In this document: one piece after another, positions 24,619 through 33,282 of the stretch | Numbering within the stretch: the first letter of the stretch is position 1 | How the letters are laid out: each line of letters opens with the position of its first letter | Source of the DNA: Ferrimonas lipolytica | Lineage (GTDB): Bacteria; Pseudomonadota; Gammaproteobacteria; Enterobacterales; Shewanellaceae | Direction of reading: 5' to 3' | DNA: 64,000 nt | Assembly: GCF_012295575.1 (NCBI RefSeq) | Contig: NZ_CP051180.1 | Span: 2,170,001 to 2,234,000, forward strand | Translations under genes and position numbers: made by a program | The notes under the pieces: model-generated | The model's input: the letters and a program-made list of their open reading frames with translations, nothing else | The model's database searches: none | What the model was told of the DNA's origin: nothing

Positions 24619-25085
24619 TGCGGCAATTGCCACTACACCGGCTTAACGATCACGGTTGGTTCCGCCCCAGCCCGTGGTTATATCTGTGCATGATTCTACT
24701 GGCCCGCACCTGGATTTTGTTCATCGGGGCTGTCGCCAGTCGTGAAGCCGGTGCGGATCTGCTCGCGCTATTCTACCCAAATAAATTCAGTTTCTATCTC
24801 GGCTTAGCATTGGGCTCTCCGGCGTTACTGTTGCTATGGTTACAAGGGCTGCGGCATCGTTTTCACTGGATCGGTAAAGTATGGCGTTATGGCTATGGGC
24901 TATTAACCTCCATTGTGATTATTGATATCTGCGTGCAGGGGTATCACATCATAAAACTGCACGGCGCCTTTTCACTTGGCCCGGCAATAATCTTGCTGCT
25001 GTCGATATGGGCGCTTTGGTACCTACTAAAAAGTAACAGCAGCCGCTTGGTTTTTTCCCATCAAGGCCATGTAGATAGCGACTGA
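24618..25085 (+). CDS. DUF2919 (YfeZ-like) inner-membrane protein
   Basis: A 155-residue protein with four hydrophobic helices (about 22-43, 59-77, 91-109 and 119-138). The N terminus LPLHRLNDHGWFRPSPWLYLCMILLARTW is typical of DUF2919/YfeZ, followed by FYPNKFSFYLGLALGSPALLLL. No function is known for the family. It overlaps the DUF3108 stop by one base and is followed by a 168-bp gap in which I see no gene. Confidence 0.82.
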   Translation: MRQLPLHRLNDHGWFRPSPWLYLCMILLARTWILFIGAVASREAGADLLALFYPNKFSFYLGLALGSPALLLLWLQGLRHRFHWIGKVWRYGYGLLTSIVIIDICVQGYHIIKLHGAFSLGPAIILLLSIWALWYLLKSNSSRLVFSHQGHVDSD

Positions 25086-25253
25086 AGCACGCTAGCTCAA
25101 TGTATCGATCCGTTACCGGCCTGTGCCGTCGGTTGTTTTGGCCATAACGGTTCCATCCTACCACCACTGGTCTATCCTGTTTAGCGTTGCTTATTACTCG
25201 GTTGATGCGATCATCTAGCATCAAATAATTCTAAACAGCCAGAAGTCACGCTG

Positions 25254-25814
25254 ATGAAAAAACTACTTTCCGCTCTATCGCTTTCTATTGCCCTTTGCGG
25301 CACCGCCAACGCCGAAACTATTGCCGATGTTGAGTTGCAAGCTAATATCGATGTGCAGGGCCAAGCACTGACATATTATGGTGCAGGGATCCGCAAAAAA
25401 TTGTTTATGAAACTGTACGTTGGTTCGCTGTATTCACAACAAAATGGGCTATCTGCCGAAGCCATTATTGCTGGTGAAAGCATCAGCGCGGTGCGATTAA
25501 ATATCTTATCCAGCATGATCACCTCAGATCGTATGGTTGATACCATCGAAGAGGGCTTTGAAAAAGCCAGCAACGGCAACGTAGCGCAGCTGCGTGACCG
25601 CATCGATAACTTTGTAGGAGTTTTCAATCAGCCGATTGAAGTAGGCGACCAATTTACCTTGGTTTCACTTCCTGGAACCGGCATTGAAGCATTTAAAAAC
25701 GGACAACTGCTGACTATGGTTGAAGGCGATGATTTCCGCCAAACCTTGTTAGCCATCTGGCTCGGTGAAGAGCCCGCCGATGACGATCTGAAAGAAGATA
25801 TGTTAGGCCTTTAA
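25254..25814 (+). CDS. Chalcone isomerase-like periplasmic protein
   Basis: A 186-residue exported protein. It has a signal peptide (MKKLLSALSLSIALCGTANA) followed by a chalcone-isomerase-like domain: LQANIDVQGQALTYYGAGIRKKLFMKLYVGSLYSQ, SAVRLNILSSMITSDRMVDTIEEGFEKA and LPGTGIEAFKNGQLL...LLAIWLGEEPAD. Bacterial members of this fold lack the plant enzyme's activity and are probably fatty-acid or ligand binding; that is family knowledge, not visible here. It is monocistronic, with a clear terminator four bases past the stop. Confidence 0.85.
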   Translation: MKKLLSALSLSIALCGTANAETIADVELQANIDVQGQALTYYGAGIRKKLFMKLYVGSLYSQQNGLSAEAIIAGESISAVRLNILSSMITSDRMVDTIEEGFEKASNGNVAQLRDRIDNFVGVFNQPIEVGDQFTLVSLPGTGIEAFKNGQLLTMVEGDDFRQTLLAIWLGEEPADDDLKEDMLGL

Positions 25815-25818
25815 CCTA

Positions 25819-25842
25819 AACGGAGCCACTGGCTCCGTTTTC
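25819..25842 (+). terminator. Rho-independent terminator after the chalcone isomerase-like gene
   Basis: AACGGAGCC (25819-25827) and GGCTCCGTT (25831-25839) form a 9-bp stem with an ACT loop and a short T-run. Confidence 0.88.
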
Positions 25843-25923
25843 ATATCTATCTACCGTTGCCCTCAATGCATCCCTCCCCTATGGTACCGGTACCTTATTA
25901 GTATCGTTCACAGGACGTTACCG

Positions 25924-26532
25924 ATGCCAATTCGATTCAATCAACAACCGCTACAGCCTGAGAAAGTTATCTGTGTCGGCCGCAACTATCTCGACCACAT
26001 CAGCGAACTCGGCAACGAGGTACCGCAGCAGATGGTGCTATTTATCAAGCCCGGCAGCGCTATCGCCGACAGTTTGTGCAGTCACCACCAAGAGCCGCTG
26101 CATTACGAAGCAGAATTAAGTTTCCTCATACAACAAGGAAAACCAGTCGCAGTTGCCGTTGGGCTTGATCTCACCAAACGAGGATTACAACAAACACTAA
26201 AGCAGCAACAGTTGCCATGGGAGCGTGCCAAGGCGTTTCCCGGTTCGGCATTGTTCTCCGAGTTTGTCACCCTCCCCACCGAGTTAAAGCAACTACGATT
26301 CGAGTTGTCGATTGATGACCATCTCGTTCAAAGCGGCAACCCCGAACTGATGATCCACAGTGTCGATAATATCCTCGAGGAGATACACTGGGCGTTACCG
26401 TTAGCCGACAATGACATTATTATGACCGGCACGCCCAAAGGGGTTGGCGTGATACCAGCGAACGCTCAGTTCACTGTAAAGTTATGGCAACAGCAACAAT
26501 TGCTGACCTCGAAGACATGGGTAGCGACCTGA
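25924..26532 (+). CDS. Fumarylacetoacetate hydrolase family protein
   Basis: A 202-residue cytosolic protein of the FAH superfamily (YcgM/FAHD1-like acylpyruvase or oxaloacetate-decarboxylase type). Motifs are KVICVGRNYLDHISELGN near residue 14, FIKPGSAI, the metal-binding HYEAELSFLIQ (E57 and E59), KAFPGSALFSEFV, and the C-terminal DIIMTGTPKGVGVI. Metal-binding and GTPxGVG features are intact. The substrate cannot be told among short acylpyruvates and fumarylpyruvate. It is a single gene, convergent with norR with only 5 bp between stops. Confidence 0.9.
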   Translation: MPIRFNQQPLQPEKVICVGRNYLDHISELGNEVPQQMVLFIKPGSAIADSLCSHHQEPLHYEAELSFLIQQGKPVAVAVGLDLTKRGLQQTLKQQQLPWERAKAFPGSALFSEFVTLPTELKQLRFELSIDDHLVQSGNPELMIHSVDNILEEIHWALPLADNDIIMTGTPKGVGVIPANAQFTVKLWQQQQLLTSKTWVAT

Positions 26533-26537
26533 TTGAA

Positions 26538-28064
26538 TCACTTGAGCCCAAGACGTTTTGCGAGTCGATGCAGATTACCGCTATCAAGCTGTAATTGGCG
26601 CGCAACTGCGGCCCAATTATGGTTATTGTGTTGCAGCGCTTGCTCAATCAACTGTCGCTGATAACGCTCGGTGGCGTCTTTTAGGCCCTCATTGGTGCTT
26701 ACAGGCACGGCTATCACACGATTGTCGACACCGCTATCGACTTCATGAACCGTTAGCGCCAAGTGATGTGATTCAATTAGCACATCGAGTTTATTGGACT
26801 CAGCCCGAGCCAATACCGCCGCTCGATTAATGCAGTGCTCCAGTTCGCGTACGTTGCCTGGCCATTGGTATTGCTGAAGTTGCGTTAGTGCTCCAGCACT
26901 TAGTCGCAGCTGTTCCAACCCCAACTTCGCACTGCATCGTTCTAGAAAATAACCGGCTAACAACACCACATCGTCATGCCGCTCTCGCAGTGGCGGCACC
27001 AGCACCGGAAATACGCTCAGGCGATGATAAAGATCGGCACGAAAACGCCCAGCGGCCACTTCCTGTTTTAGATCTCGATTAGTGGCAGCAACGATGCGTA
27101 CATCTACGTTCACCGCCTTGTCTTCCCCTACCCGTTGGACATCACCGTACTGGAGAACTCGCAGCAATTTAGCCTGCAACTCCAATGATAACTCGCCAAT
27201 CTCATCGAGGAATAGGGTGCCCTCATCGGCCAACTCAAACTTCCCTTGGCGATGGCTAATGGCACCGGTAAAGGCACCTTTGACGTGTCCGAACAGCTCG
27301 CTTTCAGCAACAGAATCTGGCAGCGCAGCACAATTAAGGTAAACCAAAGGTTGCCCTGCCCGATTTGACAGTTGATGTACCTGCTGCGCGACCAACTCCT
27401 TGCCAACCCCGGTTTCCCCGAGTACCAGTACGCTTAACTCGCTAGTCGCAACCACAGTCAAATCACGCTTAAGGGCAACCATCGCTTCGCAGCGCCCAAT
27501 CATCTCGTTGCTTTCATTAGCAGACTTAGTCGGACTATTACTTACCGCGATCCGCCCCGCTCGTTCCAGCGCTTGTAACTGCAACGCGTTATTGAGACTG
27601 GCCGCTGCCAGCGCAGTAACAATGCGCAGCTCATCGTCACTAAATTGATTAAATTGCAGCGCATCAAAACCATCAATGGTTACTGCACCGATAAGCCGTT
27701 GCTCCACCAACAATGGCAAACCGATACAAGCGTGCACCTTCAGTTCACCATGCAGTGAGGGAATTAAGCCGTCATAGGGATCTGGCAAGCTACTATCCGC
27801 AGGGAAACGCACAACATCACCGGCGCGTGCAATGGCCTCGAGTCGAGGGTGATCCGCCAGCGCAAACCGCCGTCCCAACACCTCTCCAGCCAAACCATTA
27901 ATGGCTAGCGGCACAAAACGTTGATCTTGGTAGAGCAATAGCGCCGAGGCGTCGCATTTCAACAAGGTTCTGACAGTAGTAAGTAAGCGGTCGAAGCGAT
28001 CTTGATTAGAGAGCCCAGAAGTCAGATCTAAGGCCAGATTGGTGATATCACTAATGGCTAACAT
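26538..28064 (-). CDS. norR: NorR, nitric-oxide-responsive sigma-54 activator
   Basis: A 508-residue enhancer-binding protein. The N-terminal GAF domain (about 20-165) includes the NorR-type DHPRLEAI and [17 protein letters not shown] segments that in E. coli hold the NO-sensing mononuclear iron. The AAA+ domain has Walker A GETGVGKE (216-223), the sigma-54 contact loop GAFTGA (263-268) and Walker [12 protein letters not shown] Fis-type HTH closes the protein ([28 protein letters not shown] region). It is divergent from norV, and the 190-bp gap contains three NorR sites and a sigma-54 promoter, so its target is directly visible. Confidence 0.95.
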   Translation of the reverse strand: MLAISDITNLALDLTSGLSNQDRFDRLLTTVRTLLKCDASALLLYQDQRFVPLAINGLAGEVLGRRFALADHPRLEAIARAGDVVRFPADSSLPDPYDGLIPSLHGELKVHACIGLPLLVEQRLIGAVTIDGFDALQFNQFSDDELRIVTALAAASLNNALQLQALERAGRIAVSNSPTKSANESNEMIGRCEAMVALKRDLTVVATSELSVLVLGETGVGKELVAQQVHQLSNRAGQPLVYLNCAALPDSVAESELFGHVKGAFTGAISHRQGKFELADEGTLFLDEIGELSLELQAKLLRVLQYGDVQRVGEDKAVNVDVRIVAATNRDLKQEVAAGRFRADLYHRLSVFPVLVPPLRERHDDVVLLAGYFLERCSAKLGLEQLRLSAGALTQLQQYQWPGNVRELEHCINRAAVLARAESNKLDVLIESHHLALTVHEVDSGVDNRVIAVPVSTNEGLKDATERYQRQLIEQALQHNNHNWAAVARQLQLDSGNLHRLAKRLGLK

Positions 28065-28093
28065 CGTTAGTTACTCGAGAGAGGAGAACAATT

Positions 28094-28148
28094 GTCATTA
28101 TGACAAATCAATGTCATTTAGACAAACATATGCAAATGTCATAATGAC
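28094..28148. promoter_or_regulatory. Three NorR binding sites (enhancer of norVW)
   Basis: Three near-palindromes GTCATTATGAC (28094-28104), GTCATTTAGAC (28113-28123) and GTCATAATGAC (28138-28148) fit the NorR pattern GT-N7-AC. Their centres are 19 and 25 bp apart. E. coli norVW likewise has three NorR sites, all needed for activation. Confidence 0.88.
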
Positions 28149-28191
28149 ACTACAAAAACATCAAACCAATATAAATCAATAACTTAAAAGT

Positions 28192-28207
28192 TGGCATGAA
28201 ACCTGTA
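28192..28207 (+). promoter_or_regulatory. Sigma-54 promoter of norVW
   Basis: TGGCATGAAACCTGTA has GG at 28193-28194 and, 12 bp later, GT in place of the usual GC, matching the -24/-12 layout of TGGCAC-N5-TTGCA with a few mismatches. It lies about 45 bp downstream of the last NorR site and 45 bp before norV. Confidence 0.65.
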
Positions 28208-28252
28208 ATAACAAAGACAGAATTTTGAAAATATTATTGTTTGAGGTACTGC

Positions 28253-29737
28253 ATGTCTATCCACGTTAAGAACAACATCCACTGGGTCGGTCAACGCGAT
28301 TGGGAAGTACAAGACTTTCACGGCACAGAATACAAAATGACCAAAGGCACCAGCTACAACAGCTACCTCATTCGCGAACAGAAAAACGTGTTAATCGATA
28401 CCGTCGATCACCGTTTCAGCCATGAGTTTGTCCGCAACCTCGAGAACGAGATAGATTTAAACTTAATCGACTTTATCGTGATTAACCACGCCGAAGAGGA
28501 TCATGCTGGTGCCTTAGCTGCTCTGCTTGAAAAAATCCCTGGAACACCAATCTACTGCAGCGAAAATGCCATCGACTCCATCACCGGCCATCACCATCGC
28601 CCTGACTGGAACTTCCATCCAGTAAAAACCGGCGACAGCGTCGATATTGGTAACGGCAAACAACTGGTATTTATTGAAGCACCAATGTTGCACTGGCCAG
28701 ACAGCATGATGACCTACCTCACCGAAGATGCGGTGTTGTTCTCCAACGATGCCTTCGGCCAACACTACTGCGACGAGCGTTTGTTCAACGATGAAGTGGA
28801 CCAAAACGAATTGTACGAACAGTGCTTACGCTACTACGCCAATATCCTTACGCCATTTAGCTCCTTGGTAATTGCCAAGATCAAAGAGGTACTGAGTTTT
28901 AACCTGCCAGTCGATATGATCGCGACCTCCCACGGTATTGTGTGGCGCGACAACCCGACTCAGATTATCCACAAGTACTTAGAATGGGCAGAGGCGTACC
29001 AAGAAGATCGCATCACCATCTTTTACGACTCTATGTCAGGCAATACACGGATGATGGCCGACGCCATTGCCCAGGGGATCTACGATGTAGATCCCAGCGT
29101 TGCGGTTAAGGTGTTTAACGTTTCTCGTCACGATAAAAACGAAATCCTCAGCAACCTATTCCGCTCGAAGGGGGTGTTGGTCGGCTCCTCAACCATGAAC
29201 AACGTGATGATGCCAAAGATCGCTGCAATGTTAGAGGAGATCACCGGGCTACGCTTTAGCAACAAGCAAGCGGGTGCCTTTGGCAGCTATGGTTGGAATG
29301 GTGGTGCAGTAGACCGCATCCACAGTCGCTTGGTCGACGCTGGTTTTAACACCACCGACAACCTTAAAGCCAAGTGGAAGCCCGACGGCAGTGCGTTACA
29401 ACAATGCCGCCAGCATGGCCAGCAGGTCGCACGCCAGTGGGCCCTAAAAGGGTTGCCCGCGGTTGCACCGGTACAAGCGGTTGCCAGCCCTGTTGCGCCA
29501 GCATCAGTTCAAACTGCTAAGTCATGCGCTAGCACCAACAGCACTGATGGTGGCCAATCGATGCTGTGTACAGTATGCCAGTGGGTTTACGATCCAGCCG
29601 TGGGCGAGCCAAACCAAGAGGTTGCCGCTGGGACAAGCTGGCAACAAGTGCCAGATTATTTCCTTTGCCCTGACTGTGGTCTAGGCAAGTCGGTATTCGA
29701 ACCTATCGATGCTAATGCAGCGAAGCAGGCCAGCTAA
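28253..29737 (+). CDS. norV: Anaerobic nitric oxide reductase flavorubredoxin
   Basis: A 494-residue enzyme that reduces NO to N2O. The ATG at 28253 (GAGG upstream) matches the family start [18 protein letters not shown]. The diiron beta-lactamase-like domain carries the HxExDH ligands (H79, E81, D83, H84 in [10 protein letters not shown]). The flavodoxin domain begins near [19 protein letters not shown] (FMN loop), and a C-terminal rubredoxin domain (about 438-490) has CTVCQW and CPDCG to bind iron. An Ala/Pro/Val linker joins the last two. It is the first gene of norVW and controlled by NorR. Confidence 0.96.
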   Translation: MSIHVKNNIHWVGQRDWEVQDFHGTEYKMTKGTSYNSYLIREQKNVLIDTVDHRFSHEFVRNLENEIDLNLIDFIVINHAEEDHAGALAALLEKIPGTPIYCSENAIDSITGHHHRPDWNFHPVKTGDSVDIGNGKQLVFIEAPMLHWPDSMMTYLTEDAVLFSNDAFGQHYCDERLFNDEVDQNELYEQCLRYYANILTPFSSLVIAKIKEVLSFNLPVDMIATSHGIVWRDNPTQIIHKYLEWAEAYQEDRITIFYDSMSGNTRMMADAIAQGIYDVDPSVAVKVFNVSRHDKNEILSNLFRSKGVLVGSSTMNNVMMPKIAAMLEEITGLRFSNKQAGAFGSYGWNGGAVDRIHSRLVDAGFNTTDNLKAKWKPDGSALQQCRQHGQQVARQWALKGLPAVAPVQAVASPVAPASVQTAKSCASTNSTDGGQSMLCTVCQWVYDPAVGEPNQEVAAGTSWQQVPDYFLCPDCGLGKSVFEPIDANAAKQAS

Positions 29738-30921
29738 TGAACACCTCGAGCCCACAAATCAGTGACGATACCCCAATTGTCATCATCGGCAGTGGTTTCG
29801 GTGCATACCAGCTAGTGAAGTCGATTCGTCGACTTCACCCCGAACAACCGATTACCGTTATCTGCGCCGACGATGGCAGTGAATACAGCAAACCGGATCT
29901 AAGCCATGTGTTTAGTAGAAACCAACAAGCTCGAGATCTGGTTAAACTCAGTGGCGTGCAGTTTGCGCATCAACAGCGGATCACCCTGTTAGCCAATAGC
30001 ACCGTAACCAGCATTGATACCAACACCAAAACGGTGCAGTGCGGCATCGCCAATGTTCATTATCACAAGTTGGTACTCGCTACCGGTGCCAATGCTATTG
30101 TGCCGAGCTTAGAGACAGAATCGCAGCCGAAGCTGTTAACTCTCAATAGCCTTGGAGAATATCAGCGAGCTCAACGGCAGCTGCAACAAGCGCAACGAGT
30201 TGCAGTACTGGGCGCCGGGTTAATCGGTACCGAGATTGCGATGGATCTGGCGCAGTCCGGCAAAGAGGTGGTGCTCATTGACCGCGCTAATCGCGTACTG
30301 CCTAACCTGCTACCGGAGTTTGTCGCTAGTCAATTACAACTGCGAATGACGCAACAGAATCAGCATCGCGGCGCAATTCAGTTTGAACTTAACACCGAAT
30401 TAACCCGAGTTATAAGCACTGAACACGGCACTTCAGCCACACTCGCGAATGGCCACCAACACCAAGTAGATGCGGTTATCAGCGCCATCGGCTTGCATCC
30501 CAACACCTCATTAGCAAAGGTTGCAGGCATCGAGGTTAACCGCGGCATCGTCGTTAATGACCTAATGCAAACCAGCAACAACGACGTATATGCCATTGGT
30601 GATTGTGCCGAGCTTAATGGGCAACTGCGCCCCTATCTGCAGCCGGTTGTGATTAGTGCCAATGCACTGGCTAATACCCTTTGTGGTCAACCAACGGTGG
30701 TTAGCCTTCCGCCAATGTTGGTGAAGGTAAAAACCCCATGGTTACCCATCGCCTTAGCTGGCCAAACTGCTGTTGCAGAAGCCAACTGGCAGATTGAATT
30801 AGACCAAGCCGGCATGGTCGCCAAGGCTCACGGTAGCGACGGTGAATTAATTGGTGTGGTAGTGACGGAGCAGAAGGTAAATGCTGCCCTGCCACTGCTA
30901 CGACATCTACCAGCAGCATAG
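29737..30921 (+). CDS. norW: NorW, NADH:flavorubredoxin reductase
   Basis: A 394-residue FAD/NAD-dependent oxidoreductase that passes electrons from NADH to the rubredoxin domain of NorV. The first dinucleotide fold is PIVIIGSGFGAYQLVKSIR (about 14-32), the second VAVLGAGLIGTEIAMDLAQSG (about 152-172), and the FAD-closing motif is VYAIGDCAELNG. Its ATG overlaps the norV stop (TAATG), showing translational coupling. The length is close to E. coli NorW (377). Confidence 0.93.
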   Translation: MNTSSPQISDDTPIVIIGSGFGAYQLVKSIRRLHPEQPITVICADDGSEYSKPDLSHVFSRNQQARDLVKLSGVQFAHQQRITLLANSTVTSIDTNTKTVQCGIANVHYHKLVLATGANAIVPSLETESQPKLLTLNSLGEYQRAQRQLQQAQRVAVLGAGLIGTEIAMDLAQSGKEVVLIDRANRVLPNLLPEFVASQLQLRMTQQNQHRGAIQFELNTELTRVISTEHGTSATLANGHQHQVDAVISAIGLHPNTSLAKVAGIEVNRGIVVNDLMQTSNNDVYAIGDCAELNGQLRPYLQPVVISANALANTLCGQPTVVSLPPMLVKVKTPWLPIALAGQTAVAEANWQIELDQAGMVAKAHGSDGELIGVVVTEQKVNAALPLLRHLPAA

Positions 30922-30962
30922 GTTACTAACAGCCTATTTCTAACCTCAAGCGGAGCACTATT

Positions 30963-31304
30963 ATGAGCCATCAGCAGATTAACCAAGACTGGACCATTCG
31001 TCGTTCTACCCCATTTTTCACTAAAGAGACGGTGCCAGCGGCACTGCTCAGCCACCACAACACCGCCGCGGGCGTATTTGGTCAGTTGGTGGTGATGCGA
31101 GGCACCGTGACCTACTTTGGCTTCGCCGACGAAAACGCAACTGAGGCGGAAGTAAAGGTGGTGATCCCTGCCGGCCGGTTTGCTACCAGTCCTCCGCAAT
31201 ATTGGCATCGAATTGAACTGAGCGATGACGCCCAGTTCAACATCAACTTTTGGTCTGATCCACGCCAAGATCAGGCCGACACGTTGTTCAACAGCAAGCG
31301 ATAA
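30963..31304 (+). CDS. DUF1971 (YeaR-like) cupin-type protein
   Basis: A 113-residue protein with the DUF1971 pattern: RRSTPFFTKETVPAALLSHHNTAAGVFGQLVVMRGTVTYFGF and the closing VIPAGRFATSPPQYWHRIELSDDAQFNINFW. E. coli YeaR belongs to this family and is induced by nitrate and nitric oxide; its biochemical role is not established. Here the gene begins 41 bp after norW on the same strand with no terminator between, so it is probably part of the NorR regulon. A cupin-like fold is suggested by the spaced His residues (SHHN, YWHR). Confidence 0.87.
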   Translation: MSHQQINQDWTIRRSTPFFTKETVPAALLSHHNTAAGVFGQLVVMRGTVTYFGFADENATEAEVKVVIPAGRFATSPPQYWHRIELSDDAQFNINFWSDPRQDQADTLFNSKR

Positions 31305-31321
31305 AACAGTTTGTCTATTGG

Positions 31322-31356
31322 GGACACCTTTTTCGAGTTAGCAGCGGTAGGTGTCC
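31322..31356. terminator. Hairpin between DUF1971 and gnd
   Basis: GGACACCT (31322-31329) and AGGTGTCC (31349-31356) can pair across a 19-base loop, 17 bp after the DUF1971 stop. Without a T-run it could be a weak terminator, an mRNA end-stabiliser or an operator. Confidence 0.4.
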
Positions 31357-31398
31357 GCCAATTAGTCCATTTAACCCGTTGCGCTTAAGGAGCTAACC

Positions 31399-32889
31399 AT
31401 GACGGTTTCATCCAATTCAGATGTACAGGTTGCCATCATTGGTCAGGGCGTTATGGGGCACAACCTTGCCCTCAATTTTTCCAGCCATGGCTACTCAGTA
31501 GCGGTATTCGATCTCGATGACTCACTTGCTAAAGCAACCGAAACTGCGGCGCTTTCACAACAATTACCAGGCACCGTTAACGTAGCCAGCGATCTAGCGC
31601 AACTGCTTAGCATCAGCCAACAACCACGACGAATCGTGTTGTCGGTTCCTGCTGGCAAAGCAGTCGATAGCATTTGTGATTCATTACTGGACTCGGGCTT
31701 ACAACCACAAGATATCGTTATCGACACCGGTAACTGCCATTGGAACGATACCCTCGCTCGTCAGCAGCGCTATCACAGCAAGTTCCATTTCATTGCTTCA
31801 GCTATCTCTGGCGGTGAAGTCGGTGCCCGTCACGGGCCATCATTGATGGTTAGTGGTGACAGCAATGCATGGGACCAAATTGCCACCATGTGGCAGACCA
31901 TCGCAGCGCAAGTTGATGCCGATAGCGGCCAGCCATTACCGCCCCACTCCAAACGGAGCAATCGCCACGCCTGCGCCGATTACGTAGGCCCGTACGGCAG
32001 CGGCCACTTCGTTAAAACCATTCATAATGGCATTGAATATGCGCAGATGCAGATGTGGGCAGAGGCATACCAACTGCTGCGTCAGCATGGGCAAATGGAT
32101 AATTTTGCCATCGCCGCCGTATTTCGCGACTGGCAACAAGGGCAACTGCATAGCTACTTACTGGAGTGCACCATCGCAGTACTGGAGGCAATGGATGGCC
32201 ACAGTCAGCAGCCGTTGCTGCCATTGATTGTGGATGCTGCGGGACAAAAGGGCACCGGCACCTGGACCACTATTGCCAGTCTGGAACTCGGCGTTGCTGC
32301 GCCATCGTTAGCCAGCGCCGTCTATGCTCGTGCAATAAGCAGTCAACGCGCTCTGCGGCAAGCATTGCATGGGAATTTAGCCAGTCCAGCACAACCTGCT
32401 GTTGAGTTAGCTCAGCTAGAGAGGTTCCAGAGCGCCTTAGAACAAACCCTTATCGGTACAACCTTAGCCAATTATGCGCAAGGGTTTGAGTTAATGGCGG
32501 CACAGGCGCAACAACAGCAATGGCCGTTGGACTTGGTTACTATCGCTAAGTTATGGCGAGCGGGCTGTATTATCCGGACCCCGTTGCTGCAACAGTTTGT
32601 GAACGCATTCAGCGCCAACCCTAAGGCTCATCTATTTAGCGATCACACCATCCAGCAGCAACTCGAGGCGACATTGCCACTTTGGCGTAGGTGTTTAATT
32701 GATGGCATTGCCAGCGGTGTGGCTCTGCCAGTACTGAGCAGCGGCCTTGCTTATGTTGATGGCCTGCGCTGTGCTGATAGCCCAGCGAATTTGTTGCAAG
32801 GAATGCGTGACTACTTCGGTGCCCATCGCTTTGAGCGCCACGATGCTTCCCAAGGAACCTTATTCCATCACCCATGGCATGACAGCTAA
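31399..32889 (+). CDS. gnd: 6-phosphogluconate dehydrogenase (decarboxylating), divergent
   Basis: A 496-residue enzyme of the oxidative pentose phosphate pathway, giving ribulose 5-phosphate, CO2 and NADPH. The NADP fold is IIGQGVMGHNLALN (13-26). Other active-site elements are ISGGEVGARHGPSLM, the catalytic Lys206 in FVKTIHNGIEY, VYARAISS and RDYFGAH near the end. However the normally invariant GTGKWT motif reads GTGTWT, replacing the substrate-contacting Lys with Thr288, and GPSLMPGG reads GPSLMVSGD. It has AAGGAG before the ATG. It is not next to zwf or other pentose-phosphate genes but follows the NO genes, which may suit a need for reducing power (speculative). Confidence 0.88.
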   Translation: MTVSSNSDVQVAIIGQGVMGHNLALNFSSHGYSVAVFDLDDSLAKATETAALSQQLPGTVNVASDLAQLLSISQQPRRIVLSVPAGKAVDSICDSLLDSGLQPQDIVIDTGNCHWNDTLARQQRYHSKFHFIASAISGGEVGARHGPSLMVSGDSNAWDQIATMWQTIAAQVDADSGQPLPPHSKRSNRHACADYVGPYGSGHFVKTIHNGIEYAQMQMWAEAYQLLRQHGQMDNFAIAAVFRDWQQGQLHSYLLECTIAVLEAMDGHSQQPLLPLIVDAAGQKGTGTWTTIASLELGVAAPSLASAVYARAISSQRALRQALHGNLASPAQPAVELAQLERFQSALEQTLIGTTLANYAQGFELMAAQAQQQQWPLDLVTIAKLWRAGCIIRTPLLQQFVNAFSANPKAHLFSDHTIQQQLEATLPLWRRCLIDGIASGVALPVLSSGLAYVDGLRCADSPANLLQGMRDYFGAHRFERHDASQGTLFHHPWHDS

Positions 32890-32940
32890 GCACCAATCAA
32901 GATAGTGAGCCGATAGCTACTTCTGTGCTGTTTTAACTAA

Positions 32941-33222
32941 AAAGGGGGAGAAAATATCACCACTGGCGAGGCCAATCGGTCATTGCTGAGGTTATTTAGC
33001 GATGCTGAAGACGATACCATCAAAGGTTACACCCTGGTCGCCGCTGAATATTCCATCACTGTTATCGCAGATGATGGTATAAATCAAACCAGTGCCAAGA
33101 TGATGCTCACGGTTAATGAAACGGTTGCCGCTGTCCTTCAGGAAGAGGTTGATAGCGGCAGTGGTGGTATCGGCTTTGCTTTGTCGCTACGGGCGTGGTT
33201 ACTCTGGCGCCGCCGCTCATAA
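32941..33222 (+). pseudogene. Orphan GlyGly-CTERM tail, probable gene remnant
   Basis: An open frame of 93 codons after the TAA at 32938 has no signal peptide and no good start (TTG at 32983 is the first option). Its middle, YSITVIADDGINQTSAKMMLTV, reads like the end of an Ig/cadherin-type extracellular domain. It closes with DSGSGGIGFALSLRAWLLWRRRS: Gly/Ser stretch, short hydrophobic segment and Arg cluster, the plan of a GlyGly-CTERM sorting tail. Because such tails need an exported N terminus, this is probably the 3' remnant of a larger lost gene. It lies immediately before a complete GlyGly-CTERM protease. Confidence 0.6.
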
Positions 33223-33282
33223 ATTGCATCATAAGATCCCCCAGTAGGGTGCCTGAAAAACAATACCAACAAGGAGTTAGTA

